A DNA stretch of 64,000 nt from Paenibacillus xylaniclasticus (GTDB lineage Bacteria; Bacillota; Bacilli; Paenibacillales; Paenibacillaceae): assembly GCF_004001065.1 (NCBI RefSeq), contig NZ_BIML01000005.1, forward strand, positions 1 through 64,000, written 5' to 3'. Position numbers and translations under genes: made by a program. The first letter of the stretch is position 1. Each line of letters starts with the position of its first letter. A model generated the notes under the pieces. It was not told the origin of the DNA. It made no database searches and was given only the letters and a program-made list of their open reading frames with translations. This document shows, one piece after another, positions 12,036 to 21,642 of this stretch.

Positions 12036-12184
12036 TGGGTAATCCCCCCTTTATTACCTTAAGTTTAACCCGATAGTAGATTAATACAAATAGAACTTTA
12101 CTATATTACCAGTTTCTCTACAATTCATTTCTTTTAAATTTATCCTAATATTTTCATTATAGGGAATAGAGAAGAAGTAAAGAT

Positions 12185-12214
12185 AGAGCCTTGAAAGTGA
12201 AATTCAAAGGCTCT
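12185..12214 (-). terminator. intrinsic terminator after second stalk-domain gene
   Basis: AGAGCC (12185-12190) and GGCTCT (12209-12214) pair, and the stem continues inward through TTGAA/TTCAA. It is followed on the minus strand by the T-rich ATCTTTACTTCTT. The remaining 12036-12184 is AT-rich and should hold the protease promoter, but no clear hexamer pair was found. Confidence 0.75.
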
Positions 12215-12252
12215 AATAGATTAAGCGGTTTACATTTTTATATTGCAAAAGA

Positions 12253-13977
12253 TCAGTACGTGAACGTGAGCGATTGCATGACTCTCTCTACGTCATCGCG
12301 GAAAGAAGAAGTATCGTTTGCATGATTGATACTGAAATAGAAGTGATATGTGCTGCCGTTATGCTTTACCAAATATACCGTACTTCTAGCTGGCACTCCC
12401 TCAATAACATCATCATCCTTGTCCAAGCGGATAAAAGGAACGCCGTTAACCTCCACCTCTGTTTTACGAAAACCCAAGCTTAACAATTGTTGCACCCACT
12501 CATCAGCCTCCTCTTCAGGATCGACTGAAATTTGAAAAATTCCGTCGTGAGGAATTTGTACATTAACAAAGCCGATGTCCACATCCTCGCCAAAGTTATG
12601 CCATGTAGCAGGAATCTCAAGTGTATAACCGAACGCCTTACTTTTTATCTTTACGAACTCACCGTCACGAGCTGCCTTATCCTCGATATATCCCAGATTG
12701 TTATCCACGTAGCTTGTATCGAAGGTCATAGAGCCTGCAATAGCATCGAACAGCTTCTTACTTTTATCGATTTTACTGTTTACAAAGTTACCGATCGGAA
12801 AGGTCAGCAATGCCTCGTATTTATGATCACCTGAAATGTAGTAGATGGTATACGCCCGCACCCACTTCTCTTCCTCCACCTTATAATCGTATTGAAGCAC
12901 GTAGCCTTGCCCTTTGTTAAAGGAAATAGAATACCGATCCACGTTACTCAAGTAGCCATCAACGTATTGATCGCTCAGCTTCTCTTCCGATCGAGCGCTC
13001 CACTGCATCGCCGTCTCGCCTACGCTTGCCGAAACGACAAAGACTTCGAGACTTCCGTCTTCCCCCTCAAATAAAGATTCGTCAGCATCTTTAGACCGTG
13101 TCCAACTCATCGGCAAGTCCACTTGCAGTCCATATTCCATATCTTCAAACCTAATCATGCCATTTCTGATTCTCGTAATATCCTTCAGCTTTTTATCCGA
13201 CTTCGAGAAGGTTAGACGGAAGCTGTCGAGCTGGGACTTATACTTCAGAAGCGCTTCACGATTATTTGTTGTATTGCCCCCTGCCGAAAGGATATAAACG
13301 TTATTGCCCTTCTTTGTAAAACGATATTCGTAATAATGTCCAAATTGGTCTCGCGTCACCCATATATCGAAAGTCACGCCTTGTATAACGGTCGATGTCT
13401 TCTCTAATATTTTGTCATCGCCAATAATTATTTTTCGTTTATATTCCAAGTCAACCAAACCAACTACATTCAAATCCATTAGCCTATTTCCAATGCTGTC
13501 ATACCAACCGACACTATCCCCCATGTCGGATAGAGATCTAATCTCCATCCCAATAGGATAGTTCATGCTCCAGCCGTAGTAGCTGTCACCGACTTGGGTA
13601 TATCCGGAATTTTTACTTCCCTTTATTGTAATGCTGTTGCCTGTTAATGCGATGGCAGCACCAAAATATTGCTTGAATATGGTCACAGGTACCATGGTAA
13701 CATCATTAACACGTTTAGGTGCCGACGCCAATTGTGTTTTCTCACCATTAACCTTTGCGACATTACTGTCGACCGAAAGAGCAACAGTAAGCGAGTCGTA
13801 CTGGAGATTGATGTTATCCTTCTGCACAGATAGAACGATTCCGAACGCTCTCGCAACGGCATTCAACGGAACAAGTGTCGTGCCGCTTGAATTTACCGGC
13901 GGCTGTACTTTTGCAGCGGCACCATTAATGGTCGCCGAGATGCTGCCAATTGTCATTTTACATCCATTTAGCACCAT
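12253..13977 (-). CDS. stalk-domain paralogue without a signal peptide
   Basis: 574 residues with the same layout as the product of 8966-10888: two Cu-amine-oxidase-N repeats (SGTTLVPL and VNDVTMVPV) and then three modules starting near GDSYYGWSMNYP, YGLQVDLPMSW and FGYTLEIPATW. The encoded N-terminus (MVLNGCKM) begins directly in the first repeat. No hydrophobic export signal is present there or in the reading frames just upstream. Either the 5' end was lost, which would leave a cytoplasmic or non-functional product, or export is by another route. The start site is weak (AGGG, 11 bases away). Confidence 0.75.
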   Translation of the reverse strand: MVLNGCKMTIGSISATINGAAAKVQPPVNSSGTTLVPLNAVARAFGIVLSVQKDNINLQYDSLTVALSVDSNVAKVNGEKTQLASAPKRVNDVTMVPVTIFKQYFGAAIALTGNSITIKGSKNSGYTQVGDSYYGWSMNYPIGMEIRSLSDMGDSVGWYDSIGNRLMDLNVVGLVDLEYKRKIIIGDDKILEKTSTVIQGVTFDIWVTRDQFGHYYEYRFTKKGNNVYILSAGGNTTNNREALLKYKSQLDSFRLTFSKSDKKLKDITRIRNGMIRFEDMEYGLQVDLPMSWTRSKDADESLFEGEDGSLEVFVVSASVGETAMQWSARSEEKLSDQYVDGYLSNVDRYSISFNKGQGYVLQYDYKVEEEKWVRAYTIYYISGDHKYEALLTFPIGNFVNSKIDKSKKLFDAIAGSMTFDTSYVDNNLGYIEDKAARDGEFVKIKSKAFGYTLEIPATWHNFGEDVDIGFVNVQIPHDGIFQISVDPEEEADEWVQQLLSLGFRKTEVEVNGVPFIRLDKDDDVIEGVPARSTVYLVKHNGSTYHFYFSINHANDTSSFRDDVERVMQSLTFTY

Positions 13978-14167
13978 TAGAATATAATCCCTATTAACGG
14001 ATTACAATCTCTTTTTTCGAGTAAAATTGTCACAATTGTATAAGAGGTGTAGTTTCTCGACACAACGGCAAAAACCGTTTTCTATTTCCTCGTTCATCAG
14101 CATTTGCCCTGTTCCTATGTGATTTAGCCATCAGGGCCGTAAGCGCTTTCGGCCAATCATCAGAGCA

Positions 14168-14176
14168 TGCTATAAT
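14168..14176 (+). promoter_or_regulatory. extended -10 promoter for sugar isomerase-like gene
   Basis: TGCTATAAT is a full extended -10 element (TGnTATAAT), about 67 bp before the plus-strand ATG. The -35 region (about 14148) is poor, which extended -10 promoters tolerate. The rest of 13978-14242 shows only small AACGG/CCGTT and GGCCG/CGGCC stems. Confidence 0.6.
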
Positions 14177-14242
14177 GGGGCCACATTAGTAAGCTTGCTT
14201 ATGGCGTGTTCATGAAATCATATTTTCGGGAGGTTATTTCAT

Positions 14243-15211
14243 ATGAAGCTTGGCGTATTCTCCGTCTTGTTCGCTAATAAACCATTCGAGGAAGCCCTTG
14301 ACTATATCGCATCCAAAGGACTTGATGCCGTCGAGCTCGGTACTGGCGGCTACCCAGGCAACGCACACTGTGACCCCGACACGCTGCTGGCAGACGCAGG
14401 CAAACTGCGCGCGTTCAAGCAAGCAATCGAGTCGCGCGGTCTTATCATTAGTGCGCTGAGCTGCCACGCAAACCCGCTTCATCCGCAAAAACCGCTCGCA
14501 GCTGCCGATGACGCCGTCATCCGCAAAACGATCGAGCTGGCTAACCGTCTGGAAGTCCCTGTAGTAAACACCTTCTCGGGCTGTCCGGGCGACCATGAGG
14601 ATGCCAAATATCCGAACTGGCCGGTAGCGCCATGGCCGAACGATTATCAAGAAATTTTGAAATGGCAGTGGGAAGCGAAGGTTATTCCGTACTGGACGGA
14701 GATTGGCAAGCTGGCTGAAGCAAGCCATGTCAAAATCGGTCTTGAGCTTCACGGCGGCTTCTCCGTACACAGCCCGGCAACGCTACTCCGTCTCCGCGAA
14801 GCGGCAGGCGAAGCGATCGGCGCTAACCTCGACCCGAGCCATATGTGGTGGCAAGGCATCGATCCGGTGCAGGCAGTTCGTATTCTCGGACGCGCCGGCG
14901 CGATCCATCACTTCCATGCGAAGGATACAACCATTGATCCGATCAACGTGAACATGCACGGCGTAACCGACATGCAATCATACACGCAAATGCTTGACCG
15001 CGCTTGGCAGTTCCGTACCGTCGGCTTCGGTCACGATCTGAAGACGTGGGCGGACATCATCAGCGAGCTTCGTCTTGTCGGCTACGACTATGTCGTCAGC
15101 ATCGAGCATGAAGACGGCTTGATGTCCGTCGATGAAGGCTTCACGAAAGCCGTACACAATCTGCAGCAAATTCTTATCCGTGAGCCACTCGGTGAGATGT
15201 GGTGGGTATAA
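14243..15211 (+). CDS. sugar phosphate isomerase/epimerase-like TIM-barrel protein
   Basis: A 322-residue member of the xylose-isomerase-like TIM-barrel superfamily (AP endonuclease 2 fold; relatives IolE, IolI and hydroxypyruvate isomerase). The likely metal ligands are visible as Glu in GLELHGG, Asp and His in NLDPSHMWW, His in HFHAKD and Glu in SIEHEDG. GGGAGG 9 bases before the ATG supports the start. It is a single plus-strand gene with its own promoter among minus-strand genes, so no pathway partner helps to name the substrate. Confidence 0.85.
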   Translation: MKLGVFSVLFANKPFEEALDYIASKGLDAVELGTGGYPGNAHCDPDTLLADAGKLRAFKQAIESRGLIISALSCHANPLHPQKPLAAADDAVIRKTIELANRLEVPVVNTFSGCPGDHEDAKYPNWPVAPWPNDYQEILKWQWEAKVIPYWTEIGKLAEASHVKIGLELHGGFSVHSPATLLRLREAAGEAIGANLDPSHMWWQGIDPVQAVRILGRAGAIHHFHAKDTTIDPINVNMHGVTDMQSYTQMLDRAWQFRTVGFGHDLKTWADIISELRLVGYDYVVSIEHEDGLMSVDEGFTKAVHNLQQILIREPLGEMWWV

Positions 15212-15305
15212 TCGGTTAAACCTTACAAAAGGGCTGCCCCTTCAGCGTCATGACAACCATGATGCCTCAAGATGCAACCCTCTTTTATATGTTCTCCTCA
15301 ATGAA

Positions 15306-15342
15306 AGAGAGCGAAGCTGCGTCAACCGCTGCTCCGCTCTCT
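15306..15342 (-). terminator. probable terminator between convergent genes
   Basis: AGAGAGCG (15306-15313) pairs with CGCTCTCT (15335-15342), with further partial pairing inside. On the minus strand it is followed by TTTCATT, serving the small membrane gene. On the plus strand there is no T-run, but the hairpin could still help the isomerase gene. Confidence 0.6.
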
Positions 15343-15388
15343 TACCCCCGTAAATTCGGTTCCCTATGTAGACTGTACAAGGTCGACC

Positions 15389-15610
15389 TTACTTCATCCA
15401 GCTTTCCGTAATCATGATGAAATCGGAGTACAGGAATACAAGCAAGGAAATCGTCGCGAACCCAATTGCGAATACGTTTTTCTTCGGTCTTGCCGTTAAC
15501 AGTCGAACCAGGCCAATCGCAATTAGCACCGTAAAAGCAAGCATAAACCAGTCGAACGTATTGATGTTACTCGACGTTGCGGCTGCTGCCGCCTCTTCTG
15601 CAAGATACAT
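15389..15610 (-). CDS. small two-helix membrane protein, DUF2759-like
   Basis: 73 residues with two predicted membrane helices (about 21-40 and 46-64) around a short basic turn (TARPKKN). The size and layout resemble the DUF2759 family of Bacillales; the family call is tentative and the function unknown. A very strong ribosome-binding site, AAAAGGAGGT, lies just before the ATG. The upstream 210 bp (15611-15820) shows no confident promoter. Confidence 0.7.
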   Translation of the reverse strand: MYLAEEAAAAATSSNINTFDWFMLAFTVLIAIGLVRLLTARPKKNVFAIGFATISLLVFLYSDFIMITESWMK

Positions 15611-15820
15611 GGGATGACCTCCTTTTCGTCACACGTCACCTATCATATTCCTATGTTAGCGGCTAGCCCCCATTCATGCAAGTCCTACCAGCCAACCGTA
15701 ACACTTTTGTCAACATTTTCCCTCAAATGCCAATCCTTAATACAAAGATGCATCCACAATCGACATATATTATTGCCAAAACCGCCGAAATGATGCAGTC
15801 ACTAATAAGCCGCTCGATTC

Positions 15821-16099
15821 TTAGTAGATCAAGTCAATCGTAACGTAATCCAAGTTTCGATACAGCAGCATCTCGGTACGTCCGGTCGCTTCATCCATGA
15901 TAATGACATAATCGCTGCCTGATGACACGATAACACCTTGGACCGTACGGGCATTCCATTGCGAGTTGTTCGGATAAGTCAAATAAAAGGTCGCCAAGTT
16001 CCCTTTAACAGACTTGATCCACCGCCGAAAGCTAGCATTCCGGCCTCCAGTCCGGTCTCGCCGTTTCCTCCGCCCGACGCAACCTTTTGCCTCTCCCAT
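15821..16099 (-). CDS. GerQ-like spore coat protein
   Basis: 92 residues. The C-terminal half (from about KSVKGNLATFYLTYPNN to YRNLDYVTID) resembles the C-terminal domain of GerQ/YwdL, a coat protein needed for the cortex-lytic enzyme CwlJ during germination. The N-terminal part is short and Arg/Lys/Gly rich instead of the Gln-rich cross-linking tail of GerQ. The ATG at 16099, behind AGAGAGG at 10 bases, is preferred over an in-frame TTG 24 bases upstream. No spore genes adjoin it. Confidence 0.65.
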   Translation of the reverse strand: MGEAKGCVGRRKRRDRTGGRNASFRRWIKSVKGNLATFYLTYPNNSQWNARTVQGVIVSSGSDYVIIMDEATGRTEMLLYRNLDYVTIDLIY

Positions 16100-16205
16100 T
16101 AAACAGCATCCTCTCTCTTCCAATCTTTACGAAAGCTATCTCTTCGATAATAGGTTATGAGAGCTAATCGTTACTGGTATGGTCAAGTAAAGGGTAGCTG
16201 TGAAC

Positions 16206-16242
16206 AAAAAAAGGAGATCAGTCACCTTCGACTAATCTCCTT
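16206..16242 (-). terminator. intrinsic terminator after uvrA
   Basis: AAGGAGAT (16211-16218) pairs with ATCTCCTT (16235-16242), with an inner AGTC/GACT stem, and is followed on the minus strand by seven T (16206-16212). It starts immediately after the uvrA stop. Confidence 0.9.
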
Positions 16243-16247
16243 ATCGA

Positions 16248-19139
16248 TTACTCCGCTGCACCCGCAGCGACCGATTGCTCCGCTTCCTGCCGCCGCTTGA
16301 TGGTCCGTTCCCGGTCACGCTCAAGAATCGGCTTCAAATAACGGCCGGTATATGAGCCGTCCTCCTTCACGACGGCTTCCGGCGCGCCTGTTGCAACAAT
16401 CGTCCCGCCTCCGCTGCCGCCTTCTGGTCCTAGATCGATCAAATAATCAGCCGTCTTGATAACGTCCAAATTGTGCTCTATTACGAGCACCGTCTCGCCG
16501 CTGTCGACCAAGCGATGAAGCACCTGCAGCAAACGGTCAATATCGTGGACATGCAGACCGGTCGTCGGCTCGTCGAGAATATACATCGTCTTGCCCGTGC
16601 TGCGGCGATGCAGCTCAGCTGCCAGCTTAACGCGCTGCGCTTCGCCACCCGACAGCGTCGTTGCCGATTGGCCGAGACGCATATAGCCTAGCCCGACGTC
16701 GAACAGCGTCTGCATCTTCCGGTGAATCTTCGGAATGTTCCGGAAAAACTCAACCGCATCCTCGACCGTCAAATCAAGCACCTCGGCAATATTTTTCCCT
16801 TTGTACTTTACTTCGAGCGTCTCGCGGTTATACCGTTTGCCCTTGCACACTTCGCATGGCACATAGACGTCCGGCAGGAAGTGCATCTCGATCTTAATAA
16901 TACCGTCGCCCCGGCACGCCTCGCAGCGGCCCCCCTTCACGTTGAAGCTGAACCGGCCCTTTTTATAGCCTCGCACCTTCGCTTCATTCGTATTGGAGAA
17001 TACGTCACGAATATCATCGAATACTCCTGTATACGTTGCAGGGTTCGAGCGCGGCGTACGTCCAATTGGCGACTGGTCAATATCGATAACCTTCTCCAAA
17101 TGCTCAAGGCCGCGAATTTCCTTATGCTCGCCTGGGCGAACTCTCGCTCGATTCAAATCGCGCGCCAGCGTCTTATACAAAATCTCGTTCACGAGGGTCG
17201 ACTTGCCGGAGCCTGAAACGCCGGTAACCGCCGTAAACACGCCGAGTGGAATCTTCACGTTCAGTCCGCGCAGGTTGTTCTCCTTCGCGCCGCGGATCTC
17301 GAGCCACTTATCAGCAGGCTTGCGCCGTTCCAGCGGAACCTCGATAAACTTCCGTCCGCTTAAGTAAGCGCCGGTGAGCGATTTCTCATCGGCCATTACT
17401 TCAGCTGGCGTGCCTTGCGAGATGACTTGACCGCCATGAATGCCCGCTCCTGGTCCGATATCGATAATATAGTCAGCCGCCAGCATCGTATCCTCATCAT
17501 GCTCGACGACGATCAGCGTGTTGCCGAGATCGCGCATATGCTCCAGCGCCTTAATAAGGCGGTCATTATCCCGCTGATGCAAGCCGATACTCGGCTCGTC
17601 CAAAATATACAGCACGCCCATCAGACTGGAACCGATCTGTGTAGCCAGCCGAATACGCTGCGCTTCGCCGCCCGACAATGTGCCCGCAGCCCGGCTTAAC
17701 GATAAATATTCAAGACCGACGTTCACAAGGAATCCGAGCCGGCTATTAATTTCTTTCAGGATAAGGTTCGCGATCATCTTATCCTTATCGCTAAGCTCCA
17801 GCTCACTGAAGAAACGCTGTGCTTCGCCGATCGACAGCGAGGTCACATACGCGATATTCTTCTGTCCGACCGTAACCGCTAAGCTTTCCTTTCTCAGACG
17901 ATGACCTTTACACGTTCCGCAAGGCTTCGCACTCATATACTCTTCAATTGCTTCACGCATCATATCTGAAGCGGTATCGCGGTACCGACGCTCCAAATTG
18001 TGCACGATGCCTTCGAACGCAACGAGCGCTTCCTTCCGGTGGCCGAAGTCGTTCTCGTATTTAAATTTTACAAGCTCACCGCCGGTGCCGTACAACAGCT
18101 TCTTCATATGCTCGTCGCTCAGCTCGCTTACCGGTACATTGCGCGGAATGCCGTAATGCTGGCACACTGCAGCAAGAAACTGTGGATAATACGTCGAAGT
18201 GCTGCCTGCCCAAGCTTCGAACGCGCCATCCTCAATCGATTTCGACTTATCCGGAACGAGCAGGTCCGGGTCGACAATCATCTTCGCCCCGAGGCCGTCA
18301 CACTCTGGACAAGCCCCGAACGGACTGTTGAACGAGAACATGCGCGGCGCCAGCTCATCGATGCTGAAGCCGCATTCCGGACAAGCCAGATTCGAGCTGA
18401 ACATCAGCTCTTCCTTCTCCATTACGTCAACGATCACTTTGCCGTCCGCCAGCTTCAGCGCCGTCTCCAGCGAATCCGCGAGCCGCGTCTGAATGTCAGA
18501 CTTCACGACGATCCGGTCAACGACGACCTCAATCGAGTGCTTCTTGTTCTTCTCCAGCAGGATTGGCTCGTTGCCCAGCTCTTGAAGCTCGCCGTCAATC
18601 CGCACGCGGACGAAGCCCTGCTTCTGGACTTCTTGCAGCAGTTTCGTATGCTCACCCTTACGACCCGATACGATCGGAGCCAATATTTGCAGCCGAGTCC
18701 GCTCTGGAAATTCCATGATCCTATCAACCATCTGCTCAACCGTCTGCGACGTAATTTCGATGCCGTGGTCTGGACAATGCGGCTTGCCTATTCTGGCGAA
18801 CAGCAGCCGTAGATAATCGTAAATTTCCGTTACCGTTCCGACCGTCGAGCGCGGGTTGCGGCTCGTCGTCTTCTGATCAATCGAGATCGCCGGCGACAGC
18901 CCGTCGATCGAATCGACGTCTGGTTTCTCCATCTGTCCGAGAAACTGGCGGGCATAAGCGGACAGCGACTCGACGTAACGCCGCTGCCCTTCCGCATAGA
19001 TCGTATCGAAAGCGAGTGATGATTTGCCGGAACCGCTTAAGCCCGTAAGCACGACGAATTTATCGCGCGGTATCGTGACGTCGATATTTTTCAAATTGTG
19101 GGCGCGTGCCCCCTTAATGACTATCCGATCGCTTGCCAC
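16248..19139 (-). CDS. uvrA: excinuclease ABC subunit A
   Basis: The DNA-damage recognition ATPase of nucleotide excision repair; it loads UvrB. At 963 residues it has two ABC halves with Walker A motifs GLSGSGKSS (N-terminal) and GVSGSGKST (C-terminal), two LSGGEAQR signatures, and the paired-cysteine zinc module ([10 protein letters not shown] and CEVCKGKRY). The start is GTG with AAGGTGG 7 bases upstream. It follows uvrB by 48 bp in the usual uvrB-uvrA operon. Confidence 0.98.
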   Translation of the reverse strand: MASDRIVIKGARAHNLKNIDVTIPRDKFVVLTGLSGSGKSSLAFDTIYAEGQRRYVESLSAYARQFLGQMEKPDVDSIDGLSPAISIDQKTTSRNPRSTVGTVTEIYDYLRLLFARIGKPHCPDHGIEITSQTVEQMVDRIMEFPERTRLQILAPIVSGRKGEHTKLLQEVQKQGFVRVRIDGELQELGNEPILLEKNKKHSIEVVVDRIVVKSDIQTRLADSLETALKLADGKVIVDVMEKEELMFSSNLACPECGFSIDELAPRMFSFNSPFGACPECDGLGAKMIVDPDLLVPDKSKSIEDGAFEAWAGSTSTYYPQFLAAVCQHYGIPRNVPVSELSDEHMKKLLYGTGGELVKFKYENDFGHRKEALVAFEGIVHNLERRYRDTASDMMREAIEEYMSAKPCGTCKGHRLRKESLAVTVGQKNIAYVTSLSIGEAQRFFSELELSDKDKMIANLILKEINSRLGFLVNVGLEYLSLSRAAGTLSGGEAQRIRLATQIGSSLMGVLYILDEPSIGLHQRDNDRLIKALEHMRDLGNTLIVVEHDEDTMLAADYIIDIGPGAGIHGGQVISQGTPAEVMADEKSLTGAYLSGRKFIEVPLERRKPADKWLEIRGAKENNLRGLNVKIPLGVFTAVTGVSGSGKSTLVNEILYKTLARDLNRARVRPGEHKEIRGLEHLEKVIDIDQSPIGRTPRSNPATYTGVFDDIRDVFSNTNEAKVRGYKKGRFSFNVKGGRCEACRGDGIIKIEMHFLPDVYVPCEVCKGKRYNRETLEVKYKGKNIAEVLDLTVEDAVEFFRNIPKIHRKMQTLFDVGLGYMRLGQSATTLSGGEAQRVKLAAELHRRSTGKTMYILDEPTTGLHVHDIDRLLQVLHRLVDSGETVLVIEHNLDVIKTADYLIDLGPEGGSGGGTIVATGAPEAVVKEDGSYTGRYLKPILERDRERTIKRRQEAEQSVAAGAAE

Positions 19140-19187
19140 TCCTGCTCCACCTTCTCTTCCCTCTATAGAATGAGGCCTATACCGCCC

Positions 19188-21191
19188 CTATGAGTCCATC
19201 TCCGCCTTAAGCTCCAGCAGCGCATCGCGCAGCTCAGCAGCACGCTCGAACTGCAAGTTCTTCGCCGCTTCCTTCATCTCCGCCTCCAGCCGTTGAATGA
19301 TTGACTGGCGCTCCTTCTTCGTCAGCTTGCTGCCCGAGGTGCCCGTCAAATAATCGGCCTTCTGCTCGGCAACCTTCGTCGCCTCAATGACATTGTGGAT
19401 CTTCTTACGGATGGTTTGCGGCGTTATACCATGCTTCTCATTATATGCAAGCTGAATCGCGCGCCGCCGTTCCGTCTCCTTGATCGCTTGATCCATCGAG
19501 TCCGTAATCTTGTCGCCGTACATAATGACGCGTCCGTCCGCGTTCCTTGCCGCGCGGCCGATCGTCTGAATCAGCGACCGTTCCGAGCGAAGGAACCCTT
19601 CCTTATCCGCATCAAGAATCGCAACAAGCGAAACCTCCGGCAAATCCAACCCTTCACGAAGCAGGTTAATGCCGACGAGAACATGGAAGGTGCCCAAGCG
19701 CAAATCTCGTAAAATTTGCATCCGCTCCAGCGTCTTAATGTCCGAGTGCATATACCGTACTTTGACGCCAACATCCTTGAAGTAATCCGTCAGATCCTCC
19801 GCCATCTTCTTCGTCAGCGTAGTCACGAGCACGCGCTCATCCTTCGCTACCCGATCCCGAATTTCTCCGAGCAGATCGTCGATCTGCCCCTTCGTCGGAC
19901 GCACCTCAATCGGCGGATCGACCAAGCCCGTCGGACGAATAATCTGCTGCACCATAGTCGGACATTTCTCCAGCTCGTAAGGTCCAGGAGTCGCGGAAAC
20001 ATAAATCATCTGACCCGCCTTCTCCTCGAACTCCTCGAATCGTAGCGGTCGATTGTCCAATGCAGACGGAAGCCGGAAGCCGTGCTCGACCAGCACTTCC
20101 TTACGTGCTCTGTCACCGTTATACATAGCGCGAATCTGCGGCAGCGTCACATGGGATTCGTCGATCACGATCAGCATATCATCCGGAAAATAGTCCAGCA
20201 GCGTATACGGCGTCGAACCGCGCTCACGGAAGGTAAGCGGTCCGGAATAGTTCTCAATCCCAGAACAGAAGCCCATCTCCTGCATCATCTCGATATCGTA
20301 GCGCGTCCGCTGCTCCAGCCGCTGCGCTTCAAGCAGCTTGCCCTGGTCGCGCAGCTCCGCGAGCCTCTCCTCCAGTTCCTTCTCGATGTTGACAAGCGCC
20401 CGCTTCATCGTCTCTTCATGCGTAACGAAGTGAGACGCCGGGAAAATGGCCACATGCTCGCGCTCGCCTATAATCTCGCCGGTCAGTACGTCAATCTCGG
20501 TAATGCGCTCAATCTCGTCACCGAACAGCTCTACACGCAGCGCTCGCTCATTGTTCGCAACGGGGAAGATCTCGATAATATCGCCGCGAACGCGGAAAGT
20601 GCCGCGAATAAAATTGATGTCATTCCGCTGGTATTGGATATCGACAAGCTTATGCAAGATAGCGTCACGCGACTTCTCCATCCCGACTCGCAGCGACAGC
20701 ACAAGGCTTCGATATTCGCTTGGCGAACCGAGACCATAGATGCACGATACGCTGGCAACAATAATAACATCCCGCCGCTCGAACAGGGAGCTCGTCGCGG
20801 AGTGACGCAGCTTGTCGATCTCATCGTTAATGCTCGAATCCTTCTCAATGTAAGTATCTGTCGAAGGAATGTAGGCTTCCGGCTGGAAGTAGTCATAATA
20901 GCTGACGAAATAAGATACCGCATTCTCCGGGAAAAACTCCTGAAACTCGCTGCACAGCTGCGCAGCCAGCGTCTTGTTGTGCGCGATGACGAGCGTTGGC
21001 CGGTTCAGCTGCGCAATCGTATTGGCGATCGTATACGTCTTCCCCGTACCCGTCGCACCTAGCAGCGTCTGATACCGTTTACCGCTCTGAACGCCTTCGA
21101 CCAGCTCGCGGATCGCTTCCGGCTGATCGCCTTGCGGCTTATACTGGCTCACCAGCTTGAACGGCTTATTCAGCATTTCAACAGTCTCCAT
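19188..21191 (-). CDS. uvrB: excinuclease ABC subunit B
   Basis: The central helicase-like subunit that verifies damage and recruits UvrC. At 667 residues it has Walker A GATGTGKT near residue 46, a Tyr-rich beta-hairpin ([12 protein letters not shown]), DESH, the QTIGRAARN motif VI and a C-terminal UVR domain (from about 625) that binds UvrA/UvrC. AGGGAGGTGA 9 bases upstream supports the first ATG. A consensus promoter with a LexA-like box upstream suggests SOS control of uvrBA. Confidence 0.98.
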   Translation of the reverse strand: METVEMLNKPFKLVSQYKPQGDQPEAIRELVEGVQSGKRYQTLLGATGTGKTYTIANTIAQLNRPTLVIAHNKTLAAQLCSEFQEFFPENAVSYFVSYYDYFQPEAYIPSTDTYIEKDSSINDEIDKLRHSATSSLFERRDVIIVASVSCIYGLGSPSEYRSLVLSLRVGMEKSRDAILHKLVDIQYQRNDINFIRGTFRVRGDIIEIFPVANNERALRVELFGDEIERITEIDVLTGEIIGEREHVAIFPASHFVTHEETMKRALVNIEKELEERLAELRDQGKLLEAQRLEQRTRYDIEMMQEMGFCSGIENYSGPLTFRERGSTPYTLLDYFPDDMLIVIDESHVTLPQIRAMYNGDRARKEVLVEHGFRLPSALDNRPLRFEEFEEKAGQMIYVSATPGPYELEKCPTMVQQIIRPTGLVDPPIEVRPTKGQIDDLLGEIRDRVAKDERVLVTTLTKKMAEDLTDYFKDVGVKVRYMHSDIKTLERMQILRDLRLGTFHVLVGINLLREGLDLPEVSLVAILDADKEGFLRSERSLIQTIGRAARNADGRVIMYGDKITDSMDQAIKETERRRAIQLAYNEKHGITPQTIRKKIHNVIEATKVAEQKADYLTGTSGSKLTKKERQSIIQRLEAEMKEAAKNLQFERAAELRDALLELKAEMDS

Positions 21192-21319
21192 GCAGGCCGC
21201 TCACCTCCCTAACTTCTAATTTATAACGAAAGAAATAATGTTCTATTAATCTGTATGCCCAACAGGCCTGCCTCAATAGACAGCAGCCGATTGAAGTCGT
21301 CTCTCATCATTAAGAAACT

Positions 21320-21333
21320 CGAATGTGTGTTCC
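21320..21333 (-). promoter_or_regulatory. LexA (DinR) box upstream of uvrBA
   Basis: The minus strand reads GGAACACACATTCG, matching the Gram-positive SOS box (GAAC, 4 bases, GTTC) at 9 of 12 core positions. It lies only 5 bases downstream of the -10 element, covering the expected transcription start, about 130 bp before uvrB. This fits LexA repression of uvrBA as in B. subtilis. Confidence 0.7.
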
Positions 21334-21338
21334 CATCC

Positions 21339-21367
21339 ATTATATCGTTTTCCAGTTGCCGATGCAA
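21339..21367 (-). promoter_or_regulatory. sigma-A promoter of uvrBA
   Basis: The minus strand reads TTGCAT (21362-21367), 17 bases, then TATAAT (21339-21344). Just upstream (21376-21397) is a perfect 8-bp hairpin, ATGCGGCA with TGCCGCAT. The rest of the 450-bp gap 21192-21642 holds only these sites and the terminators of the MMPL gene. Confidence 0.8.
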
Positions 21368-21533
21368 TTTGGAATATGCGGCACCTCGATGCCGCATACA
21401 CGTAGGATTCGAACCTTCCCAAAGTCAGATGAACGGATACAAGCTGTATAAAGCCATCTGCTCAATTGCTTCGATTCCAGAATTCTGCATCCGCTGCAAT
21501 AATAGCCGTTTGCGAACAATAGCCCGAAAAAGC

Positions 21534-21548
21534 CTGCACCTCGTGCAG
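21534..21548 (-). terminator. secondary terminator after MMPL gene
   Basis: CTGCAC and GTGCAG form a 6-bp stem with a 3-base loop. It is followed by GGCTTTTT on the minus strand and TCTTTT on the plus strand. It acts as a possible backup to the stronger hairpin at 21589-21633. Confidence 0.55.
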
Positions 21549-21583
21549 TCTTTTCGCGCAAATAGCTCGTTTGCCCCGCATGT

Positions 21584-21633
21584 GAAAAAGGGCAGTCCGT
21601 CGGTCAGCTTTCACTGACTTTCTGGACTGCCCT
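21584..21633 (-). terminator. intrinsic terminator after MMPL gene
   Basis: A perfect 10-bp stem, AGGGCAGTCC (21589-21598) with GGACTGCCCT (21624-21633), has extra pairing (GTCAG/CTGAC) inside. It is followed on the minus strand by TTTTT. Confidence 0.9.
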
Positions 21634-21642
21634 ATGAACGTA

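Noticed and set aside
21402-21420. A tRNA T-arm-like motif (GGTTCGAATCC on the minus strand) upstream of uvrB.
   Set aside because: The flanking 5-bp stem is imperfect and no acceptor, D or anticodon arms can be built around it.
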